From contig JAITIQ010000235.1 of NCBI GenBank assembly GCA_031279425.1, positions 1-43,678 of the forward strand: 43,678 nt of DNA, written 5' to 3'. The translations under genes were made by a program, and so were the position numbers. This document shows positions 16,652 to 26,230 of this stretch, piece after piece; position 1 is the first letter of the stretch, and every line of letters starts with the position of its first letter. The stretch comes from Accumulibacter sp. (GTDB lineage: Bacteria > Pseudomonadota > Gammaproteobacteria > Burkholderiales > Rhodocyclaceae). The notes under the pieces were generated by a model, which did no database searches, had not been told where the DNA came from, and was given only the letters and a program-made list of their open reading frames with translations.

Positions 16652-17012
16652 CCAGAGCATTGTCCGGTCGAGAAAAATTGTCAGGCAAACCCGCGAAACT
16701 CCGACAGGCGCAGGGCTAGGCAATCTTCCTCGATTTCCCGCCGGATGGCACCAGCGACCTGCGGGACGGCGCATGGGATTCTCGCTGGTATTGAGCCTGG
16801 GCGGCTCGCCCGGCGTATGGGGGTCAGGCTGTGTGAACCAGAGGATTCCTGCAGCGGTTCATGATGGCGTTCGGGATGGGGCGGACGGGATGGCAAATGG
16901 TATCATGCGCCAACGATCCGGACGCCGGTCGAATCGACAGCGGACCGGGGGTCCATAGGGCTATTGCATGAACGACATACCGAGCCAGTTCGCCGATGCC
17001 CCGTCGAAGATC
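16652..17012. other. Region upstream of the his operon
   Basis: No gene is supported. It must hold the his operon promoter, but no clear -35/-10 pair or histidine-rich leader peptide was found. A TATCAT near 16900 is a possible -10 without a matching -35. ATG 16968 is an in-frame alternative start for hisB. Confidence 0.3.
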
Positions 17013-17600
17013 ATGCGACAGGCGGAGATAAGCCGGAACACACTGGAAACCCAGGTGAGCGCGCGTCTCGACCTCGACGGCGCGGGCCGGTGCCACTTCG
17101 ACACCGGGGCGCCGTTCCTCGAGCACATGCTCGAACAGGTGGCGCGGCATGGCCTGATCGATCTCGATATCACGGCGCGGGGCGACCTTGCCATCGACGC
17201 GCACCATACCGTCGAGGACATCGGCATTACGCTCGGGCAGGCATTGCGCCGGGCGCTGGGCGACAAAAAAGGAATTCGCCGCTACGGGCACGCCTACGTG
17301 CCGCTCGACGAAGCCTTGTCCAGGGTGGTCGTCGACCTTTCCGGCCGTCCGGGGTTGTCCTTCCACGTCGATTTCAGGCGGGCGACGATCGGCGCATTCG
17401 AAGTCGATCTCGTGCGCGAGTTCTTCCAGGGGCTGGTCAACCATGCCCTGATCACGCTGCACGTCGACAATCTGCGCGGCGAGAACGCGCACCACCAGGC
17501 GGAGACGGTATTCAAGGCTTTCGGGCGCGCCTTGCGCATGGCCGTCGAAGCGGACCCGCGCGCGGCCGGCGGCGTGCCCTCGACCAAGGGAGCGCTGTGA
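17013..17600 (+). CDS. hisB: Imidazoleglycerol-phosphate dehydratase HisB
   Basis: 195 residues from ATG 17013, giving the usual N-terminus [15 protein letters not shown] and the usual length; ATG 16968 would add 15 atypical residues. Two metal-binding motifs, AHHTVED and [10 protein letters not shown], and the STKGAL C-terminus are present. It dehydrates imidazoleglycerol phosphate to imidazoleacetol phosphate with Mn2+, the sixth step of histidine synthesis. This is the monofunctional form without the HisB phosphatase domain, as in betaproteobacteria. The stop overlaps the hisH start. Confidence 0.96.
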   Translation: MRQAEISRNTLETQVSARLDLDGAGRCHFDTGAPFLEHMLEQVARHGLIDLDITARGDLAIDAHHTVEDIGITLGQALRRALGDKKGIRRYGHAYVPLDEALSRVVVDLSGRPGLSFHVDFRRATIGAFEVDLVREFFQGLVNHALITLHVDNLRGENAHHQAETVFKAFGRALRMAVEADPRAAGGVPSTKGAL

Positions 17601-18250
17601 TGGAAAACGGCGTCGGAACGATCGCCGTCGTCGACTACGGCATGGGCAACCTGCGTTCGGTGTGGCAGGCGCTGGCGCATGTCGCCGGCCGGCGCGAGGT
17701 CGTGGTCACCGGCGATGCGGCCGTGGTGGCGAGCGCCGAGCGGGTGGTCTTCCCCGGACAGGGGGCGATGCTGGACTGCATGCGCGAACTCGACGCGCGC
17801 GGATTGCGCTCGGCGGTGCTCGACGCGGCCAAGAACAAGCCGTTTCTCGGCATCTGCATCGGCTTGCAGATGCTGTTCGAGCACAGCGAGGAAGGCGACG
17901 TGCCCGGCCTCGGGCTTTTCCGGGGGCGCGTCCGTCGCTTCCCGACGGAACGGATGGCGACACCCGAAGGCGTGCGGCTGAAGGTGCCGCACATGGGCTG
18001 GAACGAGGTAATGCAGGAGCGGCCGCACGTCTTGTGGAAAGGCATCGATGATGGCGCGCGCTTTTACTTCGTGCACAGCTACTACGTGGCTCCCGAGGAT
18101 CGGGCCTGCGTCGCCGCGACCACCCGGCACGGAATCCCCTTTACCAGCGTGGTAGCACGGGATAATATTTTCGCCATGCAATTCCATCCCGAAAAGAGTG
18201 CCGCCGCGGGGCTCGTGCTGCTGTCCAATTTCATCGGCTGGATGCCCTGA
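17600..18250 (+). CDS. hisH: Imidazole glycerol phosphate synthase glutaminase subunit HisH
   Basis: 216 residues from ATG 17600, overlapping the hisB stop by one base (TGATG). Class I amidotransferase: [12 protein letters not shown] at the N-terminus, nucleophile in [12 protein letters not shown], His-Glu in MQFHPEKS. It supplies ammonia to HisF for making IGP and AICAR. HisF is encoded about 2.5 kb downstream, separated from it by hisA and the inserted restriction-modification genes. Confidence 0.96.
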   Translation: MENGVGTIAVVDYGMGNLRSVWQALAHVAGRREVVVTGDAAVVASAERVVFPGQGAMLDCMRELDARGLRSAVLDAAKNKPFLGICIGLQMLFEHSEEGDVPGLGLFRGRVRRFPTERMATPEGVRLKVPHMGWNEVMQERPHVLWKGIDDGARFYFVHSYYVAPEDRACVAATTRHGIPFTSVVARDNIFAMQFHPEKSAAAGLVLLSNFIGWMP

Positions 18251-18296
18251 GACGCCTTCTTTCGGCTACCCTTCCCCATCATTCCCTTGCGAAAAA

Positions 18297-19058
18297 ATGC
18301 TGATCATTCCCGCGATCGACCTGAAAGATGGGCAATGCGTCCGTCTCAAACAGGGGTTCATGGATGAGGCCACCGTATTTTCCGATTCGCCGGGTGAACA
18401 GGCGACCCATTGGCTCGAGCGGGGCGCGCGCCGCCTGCATGTCGTCGACCTGAACGGGGCGTTCGCCGGAAAGCCCAGGAACGAGAAGGCGATCCGGGAG
18501 ATCATCACGGCCGTCGGCGAAGACATCCCCATCCAACTGGGCGGCGGCATCCGCGATCTCGATACGATCGAGCACTGTCTCGACAGCGGCCTGACTTACG
18601 TCATCATCGGCACGGCGGCGGTGAAGAACCCCGGCTTCCTGCACGACGCCTGCGGCGCCTTTCCGGGGCAGATCATCGTCGGACTCGACGCCAGGGACGG
18701 CAAGGTGGCGGTCGACGGCTGGTCGAAGCTGACCCGGCACGACGTGATCGATCTGGCCAGGAAATGCGAGGATTACGGAGTCGAGGCGATCATCTACACC
18801 GACATCGGACGCGACGGCATGCTCTCCGGCATCAACGTCGAAGCCACGGTCAAGCTGGCGCAGTTCCTGCGCATTCCCGTCATCGCCAGCGGCGGCCTGT
18901 CCGGCATCGATGACGTCCGCAAACTGTGCGCGGTCGAGGGGGAGGGCATCGTCGGCGTCATCGCCGGGCGCGCCATCTACGACGGGACACTCGATTTCGC
19001 CGGGGCGCAGGCCGAGGCCGACAGGTTGGTAACGAAAGCCACCCATGCATCTCGTTGA
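18297..19058 (+). CDS. hisA: ProFAR isomerase HisA
   Basis: 253 residues from ATG 18297. A (beta/alpha)8 barrel with catalytic Asp8 in [11 protein letters not shown] and the second Asp in [16 protein letters not shown], plus phosphate-binding IASGGLSG and [10 protein letters not shown]. It isomerises ProFAR to PRFAR. The core barrel is complete, and the last ~8 residues (VTKATHASR) are partly encoded in DNA shared with the restriction gene that starts 14 bp before the hisA stop. That overlap suggests the tail was set by the insertion. Confidence 0.96.
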   Translation: MLIIPAIDLKDGQCVRLKQGFMDEATVFSDSPGEQATHWLERGARRLHVVDLNGAFAGKPRNEKAIREIITAVGEDIPIQLGGGIRDLDTIEHCLDSGLTYVIIGTAAVKNPGFLHDACGAFPGQIIVGLDARDGKVAVDGWSKLTRHDVIDLARKCEDYGVEAIIYTDIGRDGMLSGINVEATVKLAQFLRIPVIASGGLSGIDDVRKLCAVEGEGIVGVIAGRAIYDGTLDFAGAQAEADRLVTKATHASR

Positions 19059-19761
19059 ACGCATAGACAAATTGTCGCTCGACGATATCGAGCGTATCGA
19101 GAAACTTACGCTGCGTTGGATTTTTCAAGCGGCTTATGACTTTGGCGCGGAAGCGCACGAAATCTTTCGTCGTTCGCGAGACAAGGTAGAAGATGTTGCC
19201 GAAGATGTCACACGCGAATTGCTGGATCGGTTGCCTGGATACAATATTCCGCGCCGGGTATTCGGTACGGTAGACTACAAAAAATATCGCTACATCATCC
19301 TGCCGGAATTGCTCGTTCGGCAAGCCTTGTTCGTTGATTCCAAGGCTGAAAAATCTGCCGACAACGCAACCCTTCAGATGTCGCAAACCTCGTTGCGCAT
19401 ACGCCAGAAACGCGATAACAGAGAAGTTGACGAGCCTGGATCATTACCGTCGATCTATAACGACGAAGGTGTCAATCTGCTTACCACTACAGCTTTTATC
19501 CATTTCCACTACGAGTCTGCGCAGGGTGCTTATCGCCTCTTGTCAGCCACGTTGATTTGCCTGCCCAATGGCCGTCTGCAAGAGAAATATAACCCCGATG
19601 CGCAGCATGGGTTTTGGAAGGCGGGGCGCGACGCACCTACGCTCGGTGAGGATTTTCGTGTGCGTGTCAGTTTCAAAGCGTTGGCCGATCTAGCTCGTTG
19701 GCGCGTACAGCAACTCAATTACGATGCGACCGGCCGTTGTGCTGGAGAATGGCACGAATGA
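19045..19761 (+). CDS. Type II restriction endonuclease, SfiI-like
   Basis: 238 residues from ATG 19045; the MH start and the [16 protein letters not shown] helix line up with the start of SfiI as I recall it. Other shared stretches: VDYKKYR, then [10 protein letters not shown] holding the D-x-K of the PD-(D/E)xK active site, TLQMSQ, and the C-terminal [18 protein letters not shown] followed by RVQQLNYDA. SfiI cuts GGCCNNNNNGGCC as a tetramer, so this enzyme may have the same or a related target. It is read from within the hisA end and its stop overlaps the methyltransferase start (ATGA). Base composition is visibly more AT-rich than the his genes on either side, a sign of transfer. Confidence 0.85.
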   Translation: MHLVERIDKLSLDDIERIEKLTLRWIFQAAYDFGAEAHEIFRRSRDKVEDVAEDVTRELLDRLPGYNIPRRVFGTVDYKKYRYIILPELLVRQALFVDSKAEKSADNATLQMSQTSLRIRQKRDNREVDEPGSLPSIYNDEGVNLLTTTAFIHFHYESAQGAYRLLSATLICLPNGRLQEKYNPDAQHGFWKAGRDAPTLGEDFRVRVSFKALADLARWRVQQLNYDATGRCAGEWHE

Positions 19762-20813
19762 AACGCGACCCCTTGCAAGCGAACCAGATCGTGCAAGGCG
19801 ATTGCCGGGAACTGATTCCGCGTATCGCGGCGGACAGCGTTGCGCTGAGTCTCTGGTCTCCGCCCTATCACGTCGGCAAGGAATACGAATCGCAGATGGA
19901 CTATGGCGATTGGCGGGCGTTGCTGCGTGAAACGATACGCAGACATTTTCCGGTCATCCGGCCGGGTGGTTTTCTCGCCATCAATGTCGCCGACATTTTG
20001 TGCTTCAAGGATTCGTCGATGCCGCGCATCATGGCCGAGAACATCCGCCGGCGCAAATGCGAGGTGACGCGCGAACAGGTGCTGGCCGCGATGCGCGAAT
20101 ACCCGGAAATGAGTCGCCAACAAATTGCCGACCGGCTGGGTTGCAGCGAGCAGACGGTAGATCGCCGCCTCAAGGGAAACAACATCCGCGGCGGCAAGTA
20201 CGAGGCGCAGACGCGTGTGAAACTGGTGGGTGGTTTCCTCGAGGAATGCGCGACGGACGCCGGCTTTTATCTCTACGACCGGCGCGTGTGGGTCAAGGAC
20301 GCCGCCTGGGAAAACTCGCGGTGGCACAGTATTTCCTATCGGGCCGTCGACGAGTTCGAATACATCTATATATTCTGGAAGCCCGGTGTGACCCGCGTCG
20401 ACCGTGAGCGGCTGACGAAAGAGGAATGGATCGACTGGGGATCGCGCGCGGTGTGGTCTTTTCCTTCGGTGCGAGCCAACGACGATCATGAAGCGAAGTT
20501 TCCCCTGGAACTGCCGCGTCGGTGCATCCGCCTATTCACGGATCCGGGCGACGTCGTCCTCGATTGCTTTCTCGGCAGTGGCACGACGGCTGTCGCGGCG
20601 ATTGGCGAAGGGCGGCGTTACATCGGTATGGATCTCGTGCCGGAATACGTCCGTTTGGCAAAAAGAGCCTGCCTGCAGGCATCACAGGCAGCCAGCGGCC
20701 GGACTTTGAAAGAACCGCGCGGCGACCCGACGGAGGCCGGGCAACGACAATTCGATTTTTTTCGGGAGCCTGCCCGCCATGGCGCTCGCCAAACGCATCA
20801 TCCCTTGCCTTGA
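19758..20813 (+). CDS. DNA methyltransferase of the SfiI-like system (beta class, likely N4-cytosine)
   Basis: 351 residues from ATG 19758, overlapping the nuclease stop. Motif IV is SPPY (residues 34-37), the form usual for N4-cytosine enzymes, and it precedes the SAM motif [12 protein letters not shown] (~residues 270-285), giving beta-class order. Between them (~100-150) is an inserted helix-turn-helix-like stretch, [20 protein letters not shown], perhaps part of target recognition or autoregulation. It should protect the host from the neighbouring nuclease. The last 35 bp overlap hisF, so the final residues may derive from the insertion junction. N6-adenine specificity cannot be excluded. 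Confidence 0.88.
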   Translation: MKRDPLQANQIVQGDCRELIPRIAADSVALSLWSPPYHVGKEYESQMDYGDWRALLRETIRRHFPVIRPGGFLAINVADILCFKDSSMPRIMAENIRRRKCEVTREQVLAAMREYPEMSRQQIADRLGCSEQTVDRRLKGNNIRGGKYEAQTRVKLVGGFLEECATDAGFYLYDRRVWVKDAAWENSRWHSISYRAVDEFEYIYIFWKPGVTRVDRERLTKEEWIDWGSRAVWSFPSVRANDDHEAKFPLELPRRCIRLFTDPGDVVLDCFLGSGTTAVAAIGEGRRYIGMDLVPEYVRLAKRACLQASQAASGRTLKEPRGDPTEAGQRQFDFFREPARHGARQTHHPLP

Positions 20814-21540
20814 CGTCACCGCCGGCCGGGTCGTCAAGGGAACCCACTTCGTCGACCTGCGCGACGCCGGCGATCCCGTCGAGGTCGCCCGCCGCTACGA
20901 TGAGCAGGGCGCTGACGAAGTGACCTTCCTGGACATCACGGCCTCCTCCGACCAGCGCGAAATCCTCCTCCATGTCGTCGAATCCTGCGCCGCGCAGGTC
21001 TTCATTCCGCTGACCGTCGGCGGCGGCGTGCGCACGGTGGCCGACGTCCGGCGTCTGTTGAACGCGGGCGCCGACAAGGTGAGCATGAACACGGCGGCGG
21101 TCAACAATCCCGAACTCATCGCCGAGGCTTCGGCCAAGGTCGGCAATCAGTGCATCGTGGTCGCCATCGACGCCAAGCAATCGGCGCCCGGACGGTGGGA
21201 AGTCTTCACCCACGGCGGGCGCACGCCGACCGGGCTCGACGCCGTCGAATGGGCACGGCGCGCGCAGCGCCTGGGCGCCGGCGAAATCCTGTTGACCAGC
21301 ATGGACCGCGACGGGACGAAGAACGGCTTCGATCTCGCCCTGACGCGCGCCGTGTCGGACGCCGTCGATGTGCCGGTGATCGCCAGCGGCGGCGTCGGCA
21401 ACTTGCAACACCTCGCCGACGGCGTGTCGCTGGGCGGCGCCGACGCGGTGCTCGCCGCCAGCATTTTCCACTTCGGCGAATACACGGTACGTGAGGCCAA
21501 GGAGTATCTGCGCGGGCAGGGAATCGAGGTGCGGCTGTGA
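20779..21540 (+). CDS. hisF: Imidazole glycerol phosphate synthase cyclase subunit HisF
   Basis: 253 residues from ATG 20779, with GGGAG ten bases upstream; both lie inside the end of the methyltransferase gene. Barrel motifs: [15 protein letters not shown] with the first catalytic Asp, VVAIDAK with the second, and VGGGVR and IASGGVG for phosphate binding. It joins PRFAR and ammonia from HisH to give IGP and AICAR. Normally it follows hisA directly; here the restriction-modification pair stands between. Confidence 0.97.
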   Translation: MALAKRIIPCLDVTAGRVVKGTHFVDLRDAGDPVEVARRYDEQGADEVTFLDITASSDQREILLHVVESCAAQVFIPLTVGGGVRTVADVRRLLNAGADKVSMNTAAVNNPELIAEASAKVGNQCIVVAIDAKQSAPGRWEVFTHGGRTPTGLDAVEWARRAQRLGAGEILLTSMDRDGTKNGFDLALTRAVSDAVDVPVIASGGVGNLQHLADGVSLGGADAVLAASIFHFGEYTVREAKEYLRGQGIEVRL

Positions 21541-21872
21541 GCGATCTCGACGAGCGCCGGTTCTGGCTCGATGCCCTGAAGTGGGATGAAAACGGCCTGA
21601 TTCCGGCCATCGCGCAGGATGTCGCGACGGGCCGCGTGCTGACGCTGGCCTGGATGAGCCGGGAATCCCTGCTCGAGACCGTGGCGCGCGGCCATGCCGT
21701 GTACTGGTCGCGCTCGCGGCGACGCCTGTGGGAAAAGGGCGAGGAATCGGGTCACTTCCAGATACTGAAATCGATCCGCACCGACTGCGACGGCGACGCC
21801 TTGCTGCTCTCGGTCGAGCAGCTGGGCGGAATCGCCTGCCACACCGGACGGGAGCGTTGCTTTTTCCGGTAG
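21537..21872 (+). CDS. hisI: Phosphoribosyl-AMP cyclohydrolase HisI
   Basis: 111 residues from GTG 21537, overlapping the hisF stop by four bases (GTGA). Zinc and substrate motifs are typical: [20 protein letters not shown], then DCDGDALLL and [13 protein letters not shown], which carry the conserved cysteines. It opens the PR-AMP ring. Monofunctional, without HisE fusion. hisE, the usual next gene, is not found downstream in the window; an amidase follows instead. Confidence 0.95.
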   Translation: MSDLDERRFWLDALKWDENGLIPAIAQDVATGRVLTLAWMSRESLLETVARGHAVYWSRSRRRLWEKGEESGHFQILKSIRTDCDGDALLLSVEQLGGIACHTGRERCFFR

Positions 21873-21950
21873 TTGCGGGGTGAGCGTTGGACCAGTACCG
21901 ATCCGGTCCTGAAAAGTCCGGAAGAAATTTACGGAAATCACCGATAGGGA

Positions 21951-23318
21951 ATGAGCATGCATTGGCATACGGTGGCAAGTTGCCTGGCGGATTTGCGGGA
22001 CGGAAGAACCAGGTCCCAGGCGCTGGTCGACGAGGCGCTGGCGAGAAGCCGCGATCCGGACGGCGAGGGCGCGCGGGTTTTCATGAACATTCACGAGACC
22101 GCCGCCAGGGAGTCCGCCAGGGCTTACGATGCCTTGCGTGGGGCAGGCATCGAGCGATCGGCGATCGACGGGATCCCGATTACGATCAAGGATCTTTTCG
22201 ACCTCAAGGGGGAAACGACGTGCGCGGGTTCGCCGGCCCTGAAGGATCAGCCCCGCGCGCCGGAGAATTCCGTCGTCGTCCGGCGTTTGCTGGCCGCCGG
22301 CGCGGTGATCGTCGGACGCACCACCATGACCGAGTTCGCCTATTCCGGTCTGGGGATCAATCCCTTCTACGGGACGCCGCGCAACGTCTGGGATCGGAAG
22401 ACCGGCAGGATCCCGGGAGGTTCGTCATCCGGCGCGGCCGTTTCCGTGGCCGACGGCATGGCGGTCGCCGCCATCGGCACCGACACCGGCGGGTCCATCC
22501 GCATTCCCGCCGCCCTGAACGGACTGGTTGGCTTCAAGCCGACGGCGAGAAGAATACCGGCGCAGGGCGTCCTGCCGTTGTCGCCCAGTTTCGACACGGT
22601 CGGGCCGATCGCCCGCTCGGTCGCCTGTTGCGCCGTGCTGGACGCGGTTCTGTCGGGAGACGGCGAGTCCGGCGTGGCGCCGATGCCACTCAGGGGATTG
22701 CGTTTCGTATTGCCCGATACCGTGGTTCTCGACGGAATGGACGCTCAGGTATCGAGCGTCTTCTGGAAATCGATCTCCAGACTCTCCGAGGCGGGAGTCT
22801 GGATCGACGAGCAGCCGATGGAACCTTTCGCCAGACTGGGCGAGATCAATCCCAAGGGCCGCCTGCAGGCGGCGGAAGCCTGGGCGTGGACCCGGAAATA
22901 CATTCAGGGCCGCGTCGAGGAGTGCGATCCCAGGGTGGTTTCCCGCATCCGGCGGGGCGAAGACGTCAGCGCGGCGGAGTACATCGAGTTGCAAGGAGCG
23001 CGAGCCGGGTGGATCGGTGAAGTCGAGCGGATCATTCATCCGTACGACGCGATGATCATGCCGACTGTGCCGATGGTCGCGCCGGCTATCGAGGAACTGG
23101 TCGCGTCGGATGAAGCCTATTTCAAGACCAACGCGGCGATGCTGAGGAATCCGTCGTTCATCAATTTCCTGGACGGCTGCGCGCTGAGCATTCCGTGCCA
23201 TCGGGCGGGAGAGGCGCCCGTCGGCCTGACGCTCGCCGGCCGGTCGATGGATGACCGGCGGATACTGTCGATGGGCCTTGCCGTGGAAGAATTGCTGGCC
23301 CCGCGAGAGAACTGTTGA
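21951..23318 (+). CDS. Amidase-signature hydrolase
   Basis: 455 residues from ATG 21951; ATG 21957 has better spacing from GATAGGGA and may be the true start. The Ser-cisSer-Lys triad is visible: Lys in [11 protein letters not shown] (~80), cis-Ser in [11 protein letters not shown], nucleophile Ser in [16 protein letters not shown]. The family hydrolyses amides, from GatA-like transamidation to small-molecule amidases. Length and the absence of gatB/gatC suggest a stand-alone catabolic amidase. It takes the place usually held by hisE after hisI, with 78 bp between. The substrate is unknown. Confidence 0.9.
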   Translation: MSMHWHTVASCLADLRDGRTRSQALVDEALARSRDPDGEGARVFMNIHETAARESARAYDALRGAGIERSAIDGIPITIKDLFDLKGETTCAGSPALKDQPRAPENSVVVRRLLAAGAVIVGRTTMTEFAYSGLGINPFYGTPRNVWDRKTGRIPGGSSSGAAVSVADGMAVAAIGTDTGGSIRIPAALNGLVGFKPTARRIPAQGVLPLSPSFDTVGPIARSVACCAVLDAVLSGDGESGVAPMPLRGLRFVLPDTVVLDGMDAQVSSVFWKSISRLSEAGVWIDEQPMEPFARLGEINPKGRLQAAEAWAWTRKYIQGRVEECDPRVVSRIRRGEDVSAAEYIELQGARAGWIGEVERIIHPYDAMIMPTVPMVAPAIEELVASDEAYFKTNAAMLRNPSFINFLDGCALSIPCHRAGEAPVGLTLAGRSMDDRRILSMGLAVEELLAPRENC

Positions 23319-23487
23319 TGTCATGATCTGTGATTCACGGACAAAAGCAGTGACTCCTCGATGTTCTCGGGCCTTGGGCTTCGCCCGGCCAGGGCCGGAG
23401 CTTGAACGATAAACGGAGCACAGCTTTACCGAAGTCGGCTCGGAAAACGGATTGCAAAGTACGTCAAGGACAAGGAGCCAATTCACG

Positions 23488-24003
23488 ATGAATGCCCATG
23501 CACGATTACAGGATCTGTTGACGGCGCATGCGGAGCGATCCGCTCCGTTCCCGCCGCTCGACGGTGACGGACACAGCGCGCTTCTCCTGGATCGGGAAAG
23601 CGTCATCCACCTGTACGCCGACCCGGAGGACCCGGAAGCCGCCTCCTTCGTGCTGTACATGCCCCTGCTTTCCCTGCGGGGGACGGACGATGCGGCGCAA
23701 ACGCGCATGCTCTGGCGAGTGGCCGAGGCCAACGCGGCAGGCGCCCTGCCGCCGGCCTACGCCCTGTTCGGCGACGCCGACGCGCTGGCCATCTACCTGG
23801 GCGGACAATTTTCTTCGGAACGCCTGGAGATCGGCGCCCTGGAGACCTTGACCGACGAGTTCTTCCGCCTGGGCCAGGTCTTGCGCGACCGGCTGGTGCG
23901 CGCCCTGGAGGAGGAGGTCGCGCCGGCCAGTTCTCCCGCGCCCATGCCCGCGCCGGAGGAATTTCCCGCGCGCCTGCTGGGCGCCGGCATGTTGCGCGCC
24001 TGA
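23488..24003 (+). CDS. CesT/Tir-chaperone-like protein (type III secretion chaperone fold)
   Basis: 171 residues from ATG 23488, with AAGGAG ten bases upstream. The ~130-residue core follows the pattern of class I type III secretion chaperones of the CesT family: ALLLDRESVIHLYADPED, an ASFVLYMPLLSL strand, a MLWRVAEANAAGALPPAYALF helix-turn, a LAIYLGGQFSSERL strand and a final long helix around LTDEFFRLGQVLRDRLV. A Pro/Ala-rich tail follows. No secretion genes are nearby. Such orphan proteins may be chaperones acting elsewhere or domesticated homologues. Fold call moderate. Confidence 0.55.
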   Translation: MNAHARLQDLLTAHAERSAPFPPLDGDGHSALLLDRESVIHLYADPEDPEAASFVLYMPLLSLRGTDDAAQTRMLWRVAEANAAGALPPAYALFGDADALAIYLGGQFSSERLEIGALETLTDEFFRLGQVLRDRLVRALEEEVAPASSPAPMPAPEEFPARLLGAGMLRA

Positions 24004-24134
24004 TCACGGTCAGGAGGGGGAACCCGCGTAGCCTGGAACCGCTTCGCGCAGTCCAGGGGTTCAACCTGTCCGGCGCTTCGCGCCGCAAACTCACGCTCGC
24101 TGGACTTGCGGCCCCGCGTCCGTCCTTGTCCCGG

Positions 24135-24323
24135 CTACAAACTGCGCGACCGGCTGGCGCGTGCCCCGGATTGCGTTGCGCATCGTTTCACGTCACCGTC
24201 GCCGTCGTCGGTGGCGCTGACCAGGATCGTATGGGTTCCGGCCTGTAAATACCCCGGCGTGCAGGTGATTTCGAGCGTTTCGGGATCGAATTCGGCGCTT
24301 CCGGGCAGGCCGTTCTCGACCAC
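24135..24323 (-). pseudogene. Fragment of an Ig/cadherin-like repeat protein
   Basis: Read on the minus strand from 24323, the frame gives GLPGSAEFDPETLEITCTPG, then QAGTHTILVSATDDGDG. That is the pattern of a putative-Ig (He_PIG/cadherin-like) repeat of large bacterial adhesins. The match stops abruptly after DDGDG and no further repeats are seen. It is a remnant of a larger surface protein, stranded beside an IS remnant. Confidence 0.5.
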
Positions 24324-24360
24324 CTCCCCGGGCGGGGGGAGGGGCGCCTCTGGTCGAGAA
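24313..24360. repeat. Nested inverted repeat at the scar
   Basis: TTCTCGACCA (24313-24322) and TGGTCGAGAA (24351-24360) are exact reverse complements. Inside them CCTCCCC (24323-24329) and GGGGAGG (24336-24342) also pair. The structure joins the Ig-like fragment to the region of the IS630 remnant. It could be a REP-like element or the trace of a duplication with inversion. Confidence 0.55.
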
Positions 24361-24428
24361 TGTTCCCAGGGCCTATTTGAGCTGCTGGAGGGCCACGCTG
24401 GCGTCCGTGAGGTAGTACTTTGACACCA

Positions 24429-25181
24429 TCACATTTTAGTGACGCTCTCCAGATTCGGGATTCGTCTGCCCAGGCATTGCTTTGTCATTGCGGACAGCTC
24501 AATTTCCGCGACATTCAACCAACTGCCGTGTTTCGGCGTGTAGTGAATTGCAAGCCTTTGCGCGAACGAACGCGCAACGGGATACACCACCGCTTTTTTA
24601 GGCGGGGCTTGAGTTTCGTTTTTTAAAACCCGGCGGACGGTTTCCCGGCTGATGCCGGGAACAATGTCAAGCTCTATCTGGTTCGTCAGGCTTCTTACTG
24701 TCCAGCGCCCAAACCCCTCTGGCGGCGCGCCGCGGGCAATGGCCATGATGCGCGCTTCGATTTCACCGGTAACCATCGGTTTCCTGTTGGGCTCCATGGG
24801 CGTCTTGAAGTGCGGAATCGCTTCCAGTCCTTCCTCGCTGAACGCCTTGATGGTATTGAAAATGGTCGGCGCGCTCACCCCCACGCGCCGTGCAATTTCC
24901 GCCTGGGTAGCGGGTTCCCCCGCATTGGTATCCAGCGCAAGGATAATCTGGGCGCGTTTCTTGAAGGTGGGCGCGCTGGTCTTGTCATTGACCACATTTT
25001 GCGCGTATCGGGTAGCCGGATGTCGCGCTGCCGTACCAAAAAGCCGTAGACACCAAGCGGGAGTCGGAAAGGTGGAGATGAACTCGATCTTGCCGCTGGG
25101 CGTACTCATCATCTTGGCGCGCTCGGTCCCTTTCGGGGAGTTCTTGTGGTCGGCCACGCCGCGTTTCCGATTCTCTCGCAT
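24429..25181 (-). pseudogene. IS630-family transposase with internal deletion
   Basis: The minus-strand frame reads through 250 codons. The recognisable part begins near TFKKRAQIILALDTNAGEPA and includes the helix-turn-helix AEIARRVGVSAPTIFNTIK and the winged region GFGRWTVRSL. After ...PPKKAVVYP it jumps straight to RLAIHYTPKHGSWLNVAEIE, the very end of the DDE domain. About 100 or more residues carrying the first two catalytic Asp are missing, though the frame is kept, and the tail ends early at ESVTKM. It cannot be an active transposase. It marks old mobile-element activity just upstream of the catabolic cluster. Confidence 0.8.
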
Positions 25182-25267
25182 GCGGTATTTTTAGAATTGG
25201 TGGTGTTGTTTTTAGATGTTTTTCAATTCGTCGGCATCCAGGGTTTCAGGCAGCAGGGTAAGGAATT

Positions 25268-25289
25268 TGGGAATCCAAAATATTTCCCA
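25268..25289. promoter_or_regulatory. Inverted repeat upstream of the catabolic cluster
   Basis: TGGGAA (25268-25273) and TTCCCA (25284-25289) form a 6-bp inverted repeat with a 10-bp AT-rich centre, 86 bp before the first gene of the cluster at 25375. It could be an operator. The surrounding AT-rich stretch is a likely promoter region, but no consensus -35/-10 pair is clear. Confidence 0.3.
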
Positions 25290-25374
25290 TATTATCTAAA
25301 TCAAGCCTGCTTTTATGAGGAGTGAACGCCATGTAATATCCGAAAAATAACTGAAAAGGAAAGGGATATGAATC

Positions 25375-26160
25375 ATGACTGATTATGGGAAATTATTTAG
25401 CCTCGAAAACAAGTGCGCCGTCGTGATCGGCGGGGGAGGAGGCATCGGCGGCGCCATTGCCGAAGGGCTCGCCGCAGTCGGCGCGAATGTCGCGATTGTC
25501 GGGCGAAGCCTGGAAAAGCTCCGGGCGCAGGCGGCCAGGATCAGGGAGAACATCGGGGCGCAGGTGAAATGCTTCGCGGCTGATTGCAGTGACGATGATT
25601 CTGTCGCCAGGCTGTACGCCAAGGTTTTGGCCGAGTTGCGGGGGGCGGATATTCTGGTCAATTCCCAGGGCGTGAACAAGAAAATTTCCGCCCTGGAGCA
25701 TCCTGTCGCCGAATGGGACGAGATGTTCGCGGCCAATGTCAAAAGCGTCATGCTCACCTGCAAATACTTTGGCAGGCATATGAAGGAGCAGCGTTACGGG
25801 CGAATCGTCAACCTCAGTTCGATCAACTCCATACGCGCCAAGAAGAACGATATCTCCGTGTGCTATGGCGCCACCAAGGGCGCAATCAACGCCTATTCGC
25901 TGAATCTGGCGGCAGGCTGGGCGGAGTTTGGCATCACCGTCAATTGCATCGGGCCCATCATCGTCGAAACGGAAATGATGAGACCCATCCTTGAGAAAAA
26001 TCCCGAGATGCGCGCCTCCACCATCGCCGGAGTTCCCATGGGTCGCCTTTGCAAAACGGAGGATTGCGTGGGAATTGCCATATTCTTTGCGTCGGATGCG
26101 GCGAATTTTCTCACTGGTCAGGTCCTCTACCCCGACGGCGGCGTTTCCATTGTGCAGTGA
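25375..26160 (+). CDS. Short-chain dehydrogenase/reductase; candidate phloroglucinol reductase
   Basis: 261 residues from ATG 25375 with AAGGAAAGGG upstream; the ATG at 25368 runs into a stop. Classical SDR: cofactor loop GGGGGIGGAIA (residues ~19-29) followed by IVGRS, where an Arg two residues after the beta-2 strand favours NADP(H); NSQGVN in the NNAG position; Ser148/149, Tyr164 and Lys168 in YGATK. First gene of a nine-gene same-strand set. In the trihydroxybenzene route an NADPH-dependent SDR reduces phloroglucinol to dihydrophloroglucinol, and this gene fits that step. The SDR family call is certain; the substrate is inferred from neighbours only, and a sugar-alcohol or 3-oxoacyl reductase is possible. 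Confidence 0.85.
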   Translation: MTDYGKLFSLENKCAVVIGGGGGIGGAIAEGLAAVGANVAIVGRSLEKLRAQAARIRENIGAQVKCFAADCSDDDSVARLYAKVLAELRGADILVNSQGVNKKISALEHPVAEWDEMFAANVKSVMLTCKYFGRHMKEQRYGRIVNLSSINSIRAKKNDISVCYGATKGAINAYSLNLAAGWAEFGITVNCIGPIIVETEMMRPILEKNPEMRASTIAGVPMGRLCKTEDCVGIAIFFASDAANFLTGQVLYPDGGVSIVQ

Positions 26161-26230
26161 TCGCGGTCACCGGCGATCATGCCGTCGTCAATTTTTCGCA
26201 TCATAATTTAATGAGAGGAAGGAATGCGCA

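Noticed and set aside
24135-25181. An active insertion sequence
   Set aside because: The transposase lacks most of its DDE domain and no matching terminal inverted repeats or target duplication could be found around it.
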